64,000 nucleotides of DNA from Tetradesmus obliquus (taxonomy: Eukaryota; Chlorophyta; Chlorophyceae; Sphaeropleales; Scenedesmaceae): assembly GCA_030272155.1 (NCBI GenBank), contig CP126202.1, positions 2,542,001 through 2,606,000 of the forward strand, written 5' to 3'. The notes under the pieces are model-generated. The model did no database searches. It had not been told where the DNA came from and saw only the letters and a program-made list of their open reading frames with translations. This document shows positions 11,080-25,566 of this stretch, piece after piece (positions within the stretch are counted from its first letter, which is position 1; every line of letters begins with the position of its first letter). The position numbers and the translations under genes are program-made.

Positions 11080-13588
11080 TTTGTGTTTGGTGTTGATCCC
11101 TGTGATTGGTAAGGACGCCTCTGAGGCTCAAACAATCGGGGGGTGAACAGCGTGCCTGAGTGCAGCTTGAGTGTATCACGCAAATGGAAGGAAGAATACA
11201 AGGTTTGTATGTATGTGAAAGAATTCACACGCTCGACGCGACCTCTGGCAGTGAGCAGTGCCTTTATGCTCCTCACGGGCCGGTCAAGAGTGTCATGTGC
11301 ATGTGTGGCTGCAGCAGGTCAGCGCCCGGCCTCAATGCGTATCCTTGTCCAACCTTCATTCATCGCTCACAAAGCAAATTTTTTTGTATCCAAGGGACTC
11401 GCAAGCCCAGGTGCCCCGTCCCTTGCAATTAACCCAGCCACGAATCAGGTGCAGATCAGTAGAGGGCTGTCATGTGATTGTGACCGCGACCTGGGTGCGG
11501 CTTTTGGGCGCAGTGCCGACGAATGACAATGGACCAGATGTCATCAAACAACCCAATTTTAATTGAAGCCAGGAACCTCTGAGCATTACACTCTACAGCA
11601 CTGCCTTGACAGTCACTGCGGCAGACCCAGCAAGGGCAGACCCATAAGCTGCATCATCCTGCAACTGCACACAAGTGAACGAGCCCCGGCACGGTGAGCA
11701 TGCAGAAGCGCACCCACAGAAAAGCCAGCTGCATAACTTTGTCAACACAAGACACCACTGTGTTGCAGGTGCGGCAAGAGCTGCGCAGCATGCTGCAGTA
11801 AAACCCCAGGTGTCACGCTGGCTGTAGCAAAAGCACCTCAAAACGAGCAGGCACCTGCTGCTATTATGAGCCACAGCAAGCACATGGCTTGCGTCCTGCA
11901 CAACAACATGACGGCGCCGCACTGCAGCAGCGCTTGCCATCCGAGCAACACCTCGGAACACAGATGTGCTGTGCTTAGCGCACCACAGCGCAACCAAAAA
12001 GCTGCAGCTAGACTAGCTACAGGCACGACACTGACTTGCTGTGCACACGGTTCACTGTAAGCAGTGCACATACATAGCTTTTATGCTATATGCAAACTCT
12101 CTGTGAACAGCTGAAAAGCCCTTGCTGCTTCCGTCACACCCTCCAGTGCAGCCAGTGCAGCAAGAGGCACTCCCTTGCAGGCAACAAGGAACAAGCTTGC
12201 AGAAATTTGAGGTTGTGCAGTGACGTCAAGTCCTGCGCCTGGCTGACACTGCCAACGCCCAACAAGAGTAGCGCTGACCACCCCTATAGTGCAGCGGGCC
12301 CATTGCATGCAATGCCTGCCGACTCTATTGCATGCCAGTGTGCCGAGTGTGCAGCTGTGCAACTCTACACATGCCAGGCATAGGCAAGCAAGCCCTCTCA
12401 CACTCGCCCTACTTGCCACCACAAGGTGCTACAGCCCATAGCACAGCTGCTGACAATGCACATGTGTCAAAAACAGCAGCGCTGTTTGTCGGACTCAGCA
12501 GACAGACATTACCCTCGGCCCATAGGATGGCATCTGTGCCATGGGATCTGTCAGCACACAGCAGCTCTTGCACTGCTGGTGTTGCAATCTTCTCTTCAAG
12601 CTGCTCTCTCTGCAGAGCACGCTTTCCGCGTTACCAACTCCACACGATCATGCTGTACATCAGTCCCCGCCCCAAACACACACGCCCTAGCTATCCGTCG
12701 CTCCCTGAAGCCAGTCACAAACACCCAGCAGGTAGCTACCAGCATGCTGCTGCACAGCACAGAAAAGCAGAGTCAATCAAATGCCTGAATCTCGCAGCGC
12801 CAACAAACAAACAACGCACAGGCATTGTGCGCCTGGCAGCGAGTCAAATTGCAGTGAGCTACAACTGGTGCTATGACACAACCGCTTGCAGGAACAATCT
12901 GCCGGCTGCAGAATTTGGCACAGACTGCAGTAAGCAGGCCAAACGCACCTAAGCAGCCCGTCATGCTGCTAGCTGCTGCTGCAGCTGCATACAGAAAGAG
13001 TGTTGCTGCAGCCAGTGCACCTGTAACTGCCGCTGCTGCTGCCGGGCTGCAGCTGCATCCATCAGATTGGGGCACTGCTTGCTGCCTGTGGCCTGAGCAG
13101 CTGCGAGGTGCACTTAACCACTAGCAGGAGCTGCTGCAGCTGCAACTCGAGCTGCTGCAGTGCTGCTGCTGTTGCTGCAGTGCTGCTGCTGCTGCTGTGG
13201 CGGTCGATGCAACAGCCACACCTGCGACGGCAGCTGCAGCCGCCGGCCTTACTGCTGCTGCGATCATCACAGCTGCCGCACAACATCAGCGGCCATCACC
13301 AGATGCACCAGAAGGCTTGCTGTGATGCTGCCCGCCGCGGCCTGCCCCCGGGGCTGGGCCAGCCGCACTGCTTCTGCTGGTGTGCTGACGTCATCTGCAG
13401 CTGCAGATGTCTGGTGCTACAGCGCTGGCGCAGCAGCAGCCATCACTCAAGGGTCGCAGGCAGCACACAGCAGCAGCAAAGACAGCCGTACCCCTAGATT
13501 TAACGGTCACAGGCAGGCCATCGATAGAAGCCAAGAGGGTGACCGTGGGGTGCCGCCGCCGCCGCAGCAGCAGAAACAGCTGCGCCGC
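11080..13588. other. Intergenic, 2.5 kb, no gene recognised
   Basis: This lies between the start of the plastid protein gene and the stop of the P450 gene, both leftward. Long open frames exist, for example plus-strand 12332-12952, but they show no domain-like sequence and are dominated by Cys, His and Ser from GC/CA-rich DNA. CTG/CAG-rich DNA runs from 12960 to 13460. Confidence 0.4.
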
Positions 13589-14140
13589 TCACTCGATGGT
13601 CACAGGCAGGCCATCAATAGAAGCCACCGGGATCACCGTGGGGTGCCGCTGCCCTGGGTCTGCCAGCTTTGAGGCGAGCTTGAAGCTGAATCGCTGCTGC
13701 AGCAGCGCCAGCACCACGCGGGCCTCCAGCAGCGCCAGGTGCTGCCCCAGGCAGTTGCGCGGGCCCTGCAATGCACGCAGACGTGTCGGCGGTGTCAATA
13801 GTTTTGAGTTTGATTGTGCATTACACAGGCTGCTAGCAGCGCGAGGTGCTGCCCCAGGCAGTTGTGCGGGCCCTGCGACCACCAAATCGTTGCAGAACCA
13901 CAGATGCAGGGAGGTGTCAGTGGTCTGCGACTGAATGGTTGGCAAATAAATGGTTGATGTGCACCATCAACTGGTGGATTCCCCATGCGCCTGCCACCTG
14001 AGCAGGGCAGTGCAGCTGCTGTTTATTTTCGACTATGAAGCACAAGCAACACGCAAACCTGTACACAAGTGGATGAAGGGCACAGACATGTAGGGCCGCA
14101 CGCTCTCCTCAAAGCAGTCGAACTCGCCGCCAGGCACGAT
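13499..14140 (-). repeat. Echo copies around P450 exons 6 and 7
   Basis: The last ~55 b of exon 7 around DGLPVT, near the stop, are copied downstream at about 13502-13556. The start of exon 7 (GPRNCLGQHLALL with its acceptor) is copied upstream at 13834-13880 as GPHNCLGQHLALL. The end of exon 6 (GGEFDCFEEGVRPYMFVPFI) is copied downstream at about 14059-14136, with several changes. Confidence 0.82.
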
Positions 14141-17100
14141 CAAGTCTCACATAGAATGTGATGCACATGTTGCCGAAAAAAAAGAAATAGAAGGCAGGTA
14201 AGCAAGCTGTACACACCTGGATGAAGGGCACAAACATGTAGGGCCGCACGCCCTCCTCAAAGCAGTCAAACTCGCCGCCGGGCATGAAGCGCTCCGGGCG
14301 GAATGCTGTTGGCTCGCTCCACTGGTTGTGCACGCCCTGCAGGACAGTCAAACACCACTTTCAGTTGTGTTCATGAGGGACTCCCGATGGGGACTACAAA
14401 GTCAAAAGGTATGCTGCTTTGCCATACCAAGGACACCGCCTTGCAGAAGGTGTACAGGGCAGCGCCGCCAGCAGCAGCATTGAAGAAAGATGTTCTGCTG
14501 TACCAAAGCAGCCCCATGCGCATGGCTATGCCTTTGTTTTTTATTCTCTTTGCTAACAATAATCCATTGCCTGACACATGCTTGAATCTTTTTTAAGTCA
14601 TTTGTTCCCGCAGCTTGCCGCCCACTTCCTCACCTGCAGGTGGCACACGATCATGGTGCCAGCTGGCACTGCCTTGCCCTCCAGCTGGTCGTCCTCCTTG
14701 AGCGTGCGCGTCACCACAGGCACCACGCTGTACCTGTTAGTCAAACATGTGACAGATAACAAGTAACATGGTGGTTAACACTGATTGATAACATGATGTG
14801 GTTGACAATGATTGATGACATGATCAATGACACTGATGCAGCGTGTTTACTTCAATTTACAGAAGACTGTGCGGGTGCTAGAATGGGTGATGTTGGCTGT
14901 GTTTGCAGGAAGCTGTGTTTGCAGGAGGATGGCAGCAGCAGGTGCCATGCACCGCCGCCACCACCAACAGCAGACGTGAGGTGCGACAAGCTAGACAATC
15001 CAGCACATAACAACGCTAGCAGCAGCAGCAGCAGCAGCAGCAGCGCACCTGCGCAGCGCCTCCTTGAGCACGCTGAGTGTGTAGACCATGCCGTCTGCTG
15101 CTGGGCGGGTCGCGGTGTTGCTGCCAGAGGGGCCAAACACGCGCACCGCTTCCTCAAGCACCTGCAGGAAACCACAGCAGCAGCAGCAGCAGCAGCGCGA
15201 GGGGACGTCAGGCAGCTGTGCTACAATTCCTCAACGCACTGATGTCACCTGCGCCAAAGTAAGCGCTTTACGTACGGCTGCATCTGCTCACACCAGTAAC
15301 GCTGACATGCTGCCCATATGCCGCAAGCCTCATATCTGCATTGCTGTTGCCTGTGAAGTGCACACCAAGCAAGCCGCGCACCTGATCCCGCTGCTGCGGG
15401 TGCCTGCTGAGCTCGTACGCGCTCCACATGAGCAACGCTGTTGAGAGCCACAGCAAACATGCCGTCTGTCAACATTGCCCTGTCAACATTATCCGAACTG
15501 CGCACCTTGTCCCGCTGCTGCGGGTGCCTGCTGAGCTCGTACACGCTCCACATGAGCATGGCGGCGCTGGTCTCGTGGCCAGCCAGCAGGAAGGTCTTCA
15601 TCTCGTAGCACAGCTGCGTCTCGATGGCTGCAGACCACTTGGTGCCCGCGGCCTGCAGCGAGCAAGCAGCACAAAGCGTGGTATGGATGTGAGAATGCCC
15701 AATCATCTGATTACACAGCTGCGTCTCGATGGCTGCAGACCACTTGGTGCCTGCTGCCTGCACAGCACAGAAAAGAACACAGCACATGGCCGCAGGAGAG
15801 TGAGGCAGCAGCAGGGGTCAAGGCAACAGCGGGTGTCAAGGCAGCAGCCGGAAGGTCTTCATCTCGTAGCACAGCTGCGTCTCGATGGCTGCAGACCACT
15901 TGGTGCCCGCGGCCTGCAACAAGTAAGCAGGACAGAGCACATTTTGATGTAAGACGGACGCTTCAGTGCATAGCACAGCTGCGTCTCCGTGGCTGCAACC
16001 TAGGCCAGCAGCAGGTTGCCTACAGTTGAGTGCGCGAAGGAGGGCACACAATGCAGTCGCACCCGCAGCCTACCACACCAACCCATCAGCACGCACAAGC
16101 CTTCCTACGCGTATCCAAACAGCAAGCCTTCTACACCATAACATAACACAGAGCCAGCTGCGTGTCTCACCTCGATGGCTGCCAGGATGCGGTCCAGAAT
16201 GTCGCCCCTGCCAGGCTTGCCCGCCTGCCGCGCCTGCCACCGCGCCCTGATCAGGTTCGTGAGGAAGCTGTTGAGCCGCGCAAACACCTAACGGCCAAGC
16301 AACAACAGCTGCCGTCCCCGCTCTTGAAGCACTGCGAGCACCACCCCCGCACACGCAAGCCTCCTTGAACCAGCCCTCTTTACAAGCCGCCGATCTACCC
16401 TTGCAACGCACCCCAACTCACCTCGATCGCAGCCAAAATGCGGTCCAAGATGTCGCCCCGGCCTGGCTTGCCCGCCTGCCGCGCCTGCCACCGCGCCCTG
16501 ATCAAGTTTGTGAGGAAGCTGTTCAGCCGTGCCATGCGCCACTTGAAGGCAAACCAGGCCGGGCTGGGCAGGTACTTGCGGTGCGGGCGCAGCACGCGCT
16601 TGTTGCCCTCCTCCATCACTGGCAGGTACAGCTGCGGGAACACCTGTGTTTTTGAAATGAAAAGTGACAAAATGACAAAAAAAGAGGCAGGCAGTGCAGC
16701 TGGTGGTGAGTAGAGGCAGAGTAGCAGGACAGGAGTGTGAGGCGGGCAGAGCAGCGCGCGCTTGTTGCCCTCCTTCATGACTGGCAGGTACAGCTGCGGG
16801 AACACCTGCGATCCATATTCATATACAATCAGATATACTACAGATAAAGAGGGATGCAGGGTAGTTGCAGGCGTGCTGCCAATTTGACATGACAGCACAG
16901 CAGTGCCAGCCTAACACAGCTTGCTGCTGCTGCTGCTGCTGCTGCTGCTTTTACTGCTGCACCATGCTGCTGCTACTAATGCTGCTGCTGCTGCTGGGTA
17001 GCACAAGTACGTGCTGCCTGTGCTGTACTGCGGCAGCACCATTGAGCGTCATGCTGGCACGCCTGTGCCTGCATGCTGTGGCGCTGCTGTTCCAAATGCA

Positions 17101-18060
17101 TGTGGCTTGCTGTGGCGACTGCAGAGCACTGCCAGCAGCACTGCCAGCAGCGATACAGAGCCAAACTAGGGGCACTGCTACCACTGCAGACCATTCTGGC
17201 GCCTAGCAACTGCTGCTGCTATTTAAACGGCGCCAGATTCAGCACCCTGGTGAATGCACTGAAACCCTGGACCTGCAGAGCTGTCAAACACTGCCACTGC
17301 TTGCAGGACGCAGCTTGCAGGACAGCACACATCAACCACTACACATTGACACGTTGCTGCAGCAGCTCACCCTGTCGCACTCCTCAGGGGGCAAGCTGAG
17401 GATCGCCTCTCCAATGATTTGCAGCGTCAGCAGCCTGAACTCTTCCTCCAGGTGCACCACCTGCCCAGTGCCCCTGTACTGCTCCAGCTTGTCTGCAAGG
17501 CGTGCTGCTCCTCGCTGCGCAATGTCTACAATGTCGTCCAGGATGTCTACACGCAGTGCAGGACCCATCAACAGCCGCTGCTTCTGCCACAGCTCCCCAT
17601 CTGCTGTGACCAGCCCTGTGCCCAGGATAGGCATGAAGGGGTGGTAAGACAGGCTCAGGTCCTTTGCGTATATCTTGAAGCGAGTCTGGAAGATACGCTT
17701 GAAGGCCACGGGGTCGTTCACCACCAGGCCGTGTGTTCCCAGCACCCTGAAGCGCACTATGCTGCCCCTGGCCTTTGCCCACTCCTCCATAAGGTCCCAG
17801 GCGCCTTTGCCTTGGCTGGGACACTTGAGCAGCGGCAACACGTGCCCCAGCAGGATGTTGGAGCCAGGTGCGAGCGGGAAAGCTGACAGCACGCTACTGT
17901 TGCGCACGTAGCGGCCAAGCGCCTTGATCAGGTGCGCCAGCAGCACTGCAACAGCGAACGCTGCTGAAAACACGACAATTCGCAGTACGTCCGACGCCTC
18001 CTTGCTGGGCGTGAGGCCTGCCATGGTCAGGAACCGCTGCTCTAGCTGTTCAAACGCCAT
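13589..18060 (-). CDS. Cytochrome P450 monooxygenase
   Basis: Seven exons close in frame to 522 residues: 17371-18060, 16422-16643, 15506-15652, 15049-15161, 14634-14733, 14217-14336 and 13589-13765. An N-terminal anchor lies at ~24-48 (VLRIVVFSAAFAVAVLLAHL). The I-helix oxygen-binding motif AGHETS is at ~328-333, and the K-helix motif EALRR is at ~387-391. PERF is in exon 6. The heme loop F462-x-x-G-x-R-x-C469-x-G (FIQGPRNCLG) is split by the last intron. P450s of this layout are ER- or plastid-membrane heme enzymes that oxidise lipids, sterols or carotenoids. The sequence after the C-helix resembles the algal CYP711-clan group, but I cannot assign a subfamily or substrate. The start at 18060 is the first ATG of the frame. 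It is divergent from the biotin ligase gene, 638 b away. Confidence 0.92.
15377..16808 (-). repeat. Echo copies around P450 exons 2 and 3
   Basis: Exon 3 (15506-15652): its end (MWSVYELSRHPQQRDKV) is copied downstream at 15377-15435. Its start (AAGTKWSAAIETQLCYEM) is copied upstream at 15712-15762, again at 15848-15917, and faintly at 15966-16000. Exon 2 (16422-16643): its end (FLTNLIRARWQARQAGKPG, through the donor) is copied downstream at about 16170-16290 almost unchanged. Its start (VFPQLYLPVMEEGNKR) is copied upstream at 16758-16808. Confidence 0.88.
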
Positions 18061-18698
18061 CACTGGCCACCTGCGGCATCATGGGACACCAGGTGCATGA
18101 CCATTAGCATCAAAACCCAAATATACTACAATAGACGCAAGCTCGCGCAGCGAGTCACCCACCCGCCAAAGTCACTGCTTTGTGTTGCTGCTCCACTGCT
18201 GCCCAGCGCCTGTGCTACTGCTGCCTCAAGCGTTGTTACAACGGCACACGCTTTACACAAATGCAACGATCATTGGTTTTGGCGCGCTGCCCACATAAGC
18301 ACGTCCAGCTGTCAGCTCTTGCTGCACTGCAGTCTGGTTGGTGTGCTATTGCCTGATCGGCCTTTGCTGGGCAACCAAACCAACGTTGACTGAATTTGTA
18401 CGCCCAATACGCAGTCAACAACGAACCACGGCAGCTCGTCAACGGTGCACGTATCTGTGTACCTCGTAACAGTGTCAGCTTGTAATGCCTTGGAGCCTAA
18501 TACGCTCATCGCACCATTACTGCAGCTCAAAGCACCCGCAACGGTGCTTGATTAATAACAGCACGAAATCAGGGTTCACAGTGGCGCCTCCCCACCATCA
18601 CACACACACACACACACACAGTGACCGCTGCTGCTGCTGCTCAACCTGCTGCTGCTGCCTGTTGCACATTTGCTGATCGCTGCACAGCAGCAACTGGC
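18061..18698. other. Divergent promoter region, P450 / biotin ligase
   Basis: This is a 638 b gap between two divergent starts, so it should hold both promoters. A (CA)n run lies at about 18600-18620. I see no convincing TATA box or shared element. Confidence 0.4.
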
Positions 18699-21463
18699 AT
18701 GCTTTGTTGCGGCTTAAAACATACTAGCCGTTTCTTGGCAAGTCAGCGCAAGTGCTGCAGAGCCCGTTGGCAGTCACAGCAGGCAGCGGGGCGCATGTCG
18801 TGCTCAACAGCCATCACTGTGGCGTTCAAGTCGCCAGCACAGCAGCAGGAGTTTGCCAGCTTCAAACTAGTAAGCACCTCTGCACAGATTGATGTCTTGC
18901 GCTATCAGCAGCTGCCTGTCACTTCCTGGTGTTTCTTTCTGCACAGCGGGACAGCCAGACAGCACAAATGCAGCTACATCATTGCAGCTGCTGTATGCAC
19001 AAAGCTGCATCTCCTGCGGCCACCAGCCAACAAGTGTCACGACCAATCTGCTGTTTAGGCATATGCCAGCTGAACACAGCAACAGACCGCAACCTGCTGG
19101 CAATCTCAAGCATTCTGGCGATGATTTGTTCCCCACATAGCATACACACCACATTCATGTACTTGCTCACATCAAACCAGTCCCAATGCACTTCTTACAA
19201 CAAGGCGCTGACATAACAAGCCTTGCAATGCATGCAGGCTGATGGTCTGGATGTCTCCATCAGCCAACTGCCTGTAGAGGCAATAGCAGCAGCAGCAGCC
19301 GGCCAAGCCAGCAGCACTGGTGCCGACAGCAGCAGCAGCAGCGGCAGTAGCAGCAGCTGTTTCCGGCAGCAGGAGTTCTTCAAGCACCTGACCTCCAGGC
19401 GCATGGGGCACACGCTGCTCACAACAGCCAGCATACCATCCACACAGGTGCGTACATGTATAAGAACGAATTGTACACATCCGCAGAGTCCTCACGGACC
19501 GCATTGGATGCGAAACTGCACATTCAAGCAAAGCTGCGCCAGAAGACCTCTCTGTACATGTGTGTGCATGTCCATGCAAAAGGGTTGCCGCCGCCGCAAA
19601 TAGAAGTTGTTGCACGGAAAACGGGCCACCAGCATACAATGCACACAGGTGCGAGCCTGCTTATGCATTCTCGGCAAAGGGATCTGTTGCGTTGGTGCAA
19701 GCAGCAGATGCTGGAGGAGGAGCTCTTTTGCGGCTTTCAGCGGTTGTCCGCTCCTCTATTCGCTGCCATGCGGTGTCAAGCAGCAGCAGCAGCAGGTGTT
19801 GGGCCCATAGCTTGACCTGTATGCCTCACACCATGAACTTTCACAGCAGCAGCAACTTCATGATCATGCAGATGATGGGAATATCTTCTGCTTGCTGGCT
19901 TGCAGGAGTTCATGCGAGCACAAAGCATGGTGCTGCCGGAGGGGGCAGTGCTGGTGGCCGACCAGCAGAGCCGCGGCAAGGGCAGGGGTGGCAACGTGTG
20001 GACCAGCCCGGACGGCTGCCTCATGTTCACAGCGTTGCGGCGGCTGCAGGTGTGCGGTGTTGTGATGTTATAACGTGCGGAGGCAACGTGTGGACCAGCC
20101 CGGACGGCTGCCTCATGTTCACTGCGCTGCGGCGGCTGCAGGTGTGTGTGCTGTTTGCTGTTTTTTTCTAATGTTGAAACGCCGTTTGATGTATTCGTGC
20201 GGAGGCAACGTGTGGACCAGCCCGGACGGCTGCCTCACGTTCACAGCGCTGCGGCGGCTGCAGGTGTGTTTGCGGAAGTTGTGTTGTTGAATATAGAAGT
20301 TTGGTATGTGCGGCAACGTGCGGACAAGTCCAGACGGCCGCCTCATGCCTATTGTGCTGCGCCGGCTGCATGTGCACTTGAGACTGGGCGTCATGGTAGC
20401 AACAGCAGGTACAAAATGTTTTGCCTTGCATTTCCGCGCTGCGGCGGCTATCTTATTTCGTGCATATACAAGCAATCTTGTGTTTGCTGCATGCTACCCA
20501 CTCTCAACCAACCCTCAACATTGCTTGCTGCTGCAGGTGCCAGGCACGCAGGCTGCCTTCATCAACTATGTTGTGTGTTTGGCAGTGGTGAGGGGCATCA
20601 AGCAGGCCACGCAGCACCTGGTGCAGGTGAGCGCCGCAGTTGTCACGGCCATGGTGCTGATGTGCAATTGACTGCATTACTGGCAGAAATCGTAGTTGAT
20701 GCATGCACTGTACGCTGTGCCATGTCAGCAATGCCGCATTGCATGCATCAACTACAATTGCCAGTAATACAGTGCATGCATCAACTACGATCACTGCCAG
20801 TAACACAGCAGCGGCTGCTGTCATCAAACAATGCCCATCACGCCATAAAAAGCAATGCTGCCGTGATGTTTTGCATGGTCTAAACGATTGTTCATACATA
20901 AGTTGGAGCTCTGCTGCAACCTGCATCTGCTGCCCACTTGCATACTATAATCAGTTCTGCATGCAGACACACACGCCTGTACTTTTTCTCACCCTTTCAC
21001 ATGCATTGCCCTCCTATCACTGTCTGCTGTCCTTTTGTTGTGCGCAGGGCGGCCTAGACGTACAGATCAAGTGGCCAAACGACATCTACTATTCTGGAGT
21101 CAAGATCGGCGGGGCACTGATTCACACCACCTGGACTGCCAGCAAGTTCAGCGTGCTGACTGGCATCGGTTTAAACGTTAGTAACAGCCAGCCCACCACG
21201 TGCCTGGATGACGTAATCGCCAGCCTGCAGCAGCAGCAGCAGCAGCAGCAGCAGCCGGCAGCTAAGGTCAACAAGGAGCAGCTGCTGGCAGCTGTGTTGA
21301 CTCACCTGGAGGCTTGCTTTGACCAGTTTGAGACCCAGGGCTTTGCGCCGCTAGAACCTCAGTACCTCGCCAGCTGGATGCACAGCAACCAGCAGGTGGA
21401 GCTGGAGGAGGGTTTAGCGGAACCAGCAGGCAGCAGCGGCTTAGGCGGCGGCAGCGACGCAGC

Positions 21464-21494
<31 letters not shown>

Positions 21495-21632
21495 GTGACG
21501 CTGAAGATTGTGGGGCTGAGTCCGTTTGGGTTTCTGTTGGCGGTTGATGCTGCCGGGCAGCGCTTTGAGCTGACGCCTGATGGCAACAGCCTCGACATGA
21601 TGCAGGGCCTGATCAGGAAGAAGCTGAACTAG
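18699..21632 (+). CDS. Biotin-protein ligase (holocarboxylase synthetase)
   Basis: This enzyme uses ATP to attach biotin to a lysine of acetyl-CoA carboxylase and other carboxylases. Five exons join in frame: 18699-18869, 19238-19447, 19906-20049, 20537-20626 and 21048-21632, giving 399 residues. The biotinyl-AMP loop GKGRGGNVW lies at 151-159 and KWPND at 213-217. SGVKIGGALIHT, GLNVSNSQPTTCL and the C-terminal domain (GLSPFGFLLAVDAAGQRFEL) follow. The chosen start gives MLCCGLKHTSRFLASQRKCC, an Arg/Ser-rich leader that could target an organelle; an in-frame ATG at 18795 would give a cytosolic form. Exon 1 after that point (MSCSTAITVAFKSPAQQQEF) matches the position of the plant enzyme's variable N-terminal part. 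Poly-Ser and two poly-Gln runs interrupt the protein in loops. Confidence 0.92.
20079..20371 (+). repeat. Echo array of biotin ligase exon 3 end
   Basis: The last ~63 b of exon 3 (19987-20049, encoding GGNVWTSPDGCLMFTALRR) plus its donor are copied downstream at 20079-20141, 20201-20263 and about 20310-20371. By eye the first two copies differ from the exon at about three bases each. The third differs at many positions and has lost the CAG-GTG junction (CAT-GTG). Spacing is ~90-122 b. Confidence 0.93.
20676..20803. repeat. Inverted repeat (hairpin) in biotin ligase intron 4
   Basis: The arm at about 20676-20711 (ATTACTGGCAGAAATCGTAG onward) is the reverse complement, with about two mismatches, of 20768-20803. 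A second, partial copy of the right arm sits at 20739-20767. The centre is short, so the RNA or single-stranded DNA could fold into a long stem. It resembles a tiny foldback element, but no target-site duplication was confirmed. Confidence 0.7.
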
Positions 21633-22300
21633 GTGCTAATCACCAGTCAGCTTTGAGTTACAGCTCTAGGTTGGCCAGTTTGTCCATCACCAGGGTAACA
21701 GCCTGGACAACAGCCTGGACAAAGCCTGGAAATGATGCAGGGCCTGATCAGGAAGAAGCTGAATTGAACCATTTTGTCTAAAGATGACGTTTCAGCTTCT
21801 GTTGTTGATGGATGATGTAACGGCCTGGCCACGACATGTTGGTGGGCGTAGTCAGCAGGAAGCTGAACTGATTGAACAATGCGCTACTTCTTCTAGCATA
21901 ACAGCCGCAGCCTGCGGCCAGTGGTAGTGCAAGGCGAGGTACACGTTGGCACCCAACTTTCACGATAATGGTGAAAACCGTTGGTGGCCAAAGGCGTTAC
22001 ACCCATGAGACTAGCTAGCAGTCCTGGAGCATTGGCGTGCACTGCATACCATGGGCAGGGCACGTCACGTGACACCCTGCAACCTTTTGCACACCTGCAA
22101 GGCAAGTGCATGCTTGTACATGCTCCCCCTGGTCACCATAAAAGTGCACACCCAGTTTCTCCTGTATCACCCACGGCTTGCAGCCGCTTGAGGCCACCGC
22201 GCGCAGCGCTGCTAGCATGCTGGCAGCAGACGCACCAGGTTGTCGCACCCATAATATTGCCTAATGGTTGTGTTGACCAACAAAGGCATCACTCTGCTTC
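21633..22300. other. Biotin ligase 3' flank with echo copies of its last exon end
   Basis: The end of the coding region (AGCCTCGACATGATGCAGG... to the stop) is repeated after the stop at about 21690-21767, where GATGCAGGGCCTGATCAGGA recurs and is followed by a TGA. It recurs more faintly at 21846-21872. The stretch also contains the likely poly(A) signal and, from ~22085, the oldest copy of the oxidoreductase last-exon array. Confidence 0.75.
21816..21820 (+). terminator. Possible TGTAA poly(A) signal of biotin ligase
   Basis: TGTAA is the usual polyadenylation signal in green algae. This one lies ~185 b after the stop, a plausible 3' UTR length. No cleavage site can be seen from sequence. 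Confidence 0.4.
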
Positions 22301-23290
22301 TGCTTTCCTCGCCACCTGGAAGGCGAAGTGCATGCCGAAGCTCTCCTGCGTGACGCCGGCTGACGTCACCGCACGCTGCATGCTGGCAGCAGACGCACCA
22401 GGTTGTCGCACCCATAGTGTTGCCTGATAATGGTCAGCCAACAAAGGCGTCACTCACCCTTTTTCCGCGCCACTTGGAAGGCGAAGTGCATGCCGAAGCT
22501 CTCCTGCGTGACGCCGGCTGACGTCATCGCACGCTGCATGCTGGCAGCAGACGCACCAGGTTGTCGCACCCATAGTGTTGCCTGATACTGGTCAGCCAAC
22601 AAAGGCGTCACTCATCTTTTTTTCGCGCCACTTGGAAGGCGAAGTGCATGCCGAAGCTCTCCTGCGTGACGCCGGCTGACGTCATCGCACGCTGCATGCT
22701 GGCAGCAGACGCACCAGGTTGTCGCACCCATAGCGTTGCCTGATAATGGTCAGCCAAAAAAAGGCGTTACTCTGCTTCCTTTCGCGCCACTTGGAAGGCG
22801 AAGTGCATGCCGAAGCTCTCCTGCGTGACGCCGGCTGACGTCATCGCACGCTGCATGCTGGCAGCAGACGCACCAAGTTGTTGCACCCATGATATTGCCT
22901 GATAATGGTCAGCCAAGAAAACAAGAAGGCGTCACTCTGCTTCCTTTTGCGCCACTTGGAAGGCGAAGTGCATGCCGAAGGTCTCCTGTATGATGCCGGC
23001 TGAGGGCACCACACCGTGTGGTAGTATTCAAGCAATCCAACTCAAGCAGCGGCGCTGCATGCTGGCAGCAGACGCACCAAGTCGTCGCACCCATGATATT
23101 GCCTGATAATGGTCAGCCAAGAAAACAGAAAGGCGTCACTCTGCTTCGTTTCGAGCCACCTGGAAGGCAAAGTGCATGCTGAAGCTCTCCTGCGTGCAGC
23201 CGGCTGACGTCACCGCACGCTGCATGCTGGCAGCAGACACACCAGGTTGTCGCACCCGTAGTGTTGCCTGATAATGGTCAGCCAAAAAAG
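22085..23290 (-). repeat. ~158 b tandem array of oxidoreductase last exon end
   Basis: The end of the last exon (sense strand FTQESFGMHFAFQV) recurs downstream of its own stop. On the plus strand the marker GGAAGGCGAAGTGCATGCCG or close variants begins at 22318, 22476, 22634, 22793, 22958 and 23162, against 23320 in the gene. A much older copy lies at ~22085-22255. Spacing is 158, 158, 159, 165, 204 and 158 b. Each unit also carries CAGCAGACGCACCAGGTTGT or a variant, followed by TGCCTGATAATGGTCAGCCA. Copies do not form one open frame. Confidence 0.93.
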
Positions 23291-23293
23291 GCG

Positions 23294-25566
<2,273 letters not shown>

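Noticed and set aside
12332-12952. Open frame of 206 codons on the plus strand
   Set aside because: No domain-like sequence, no neighbouring exon and a composition typical of read-through of CA/GC-rich DNA.
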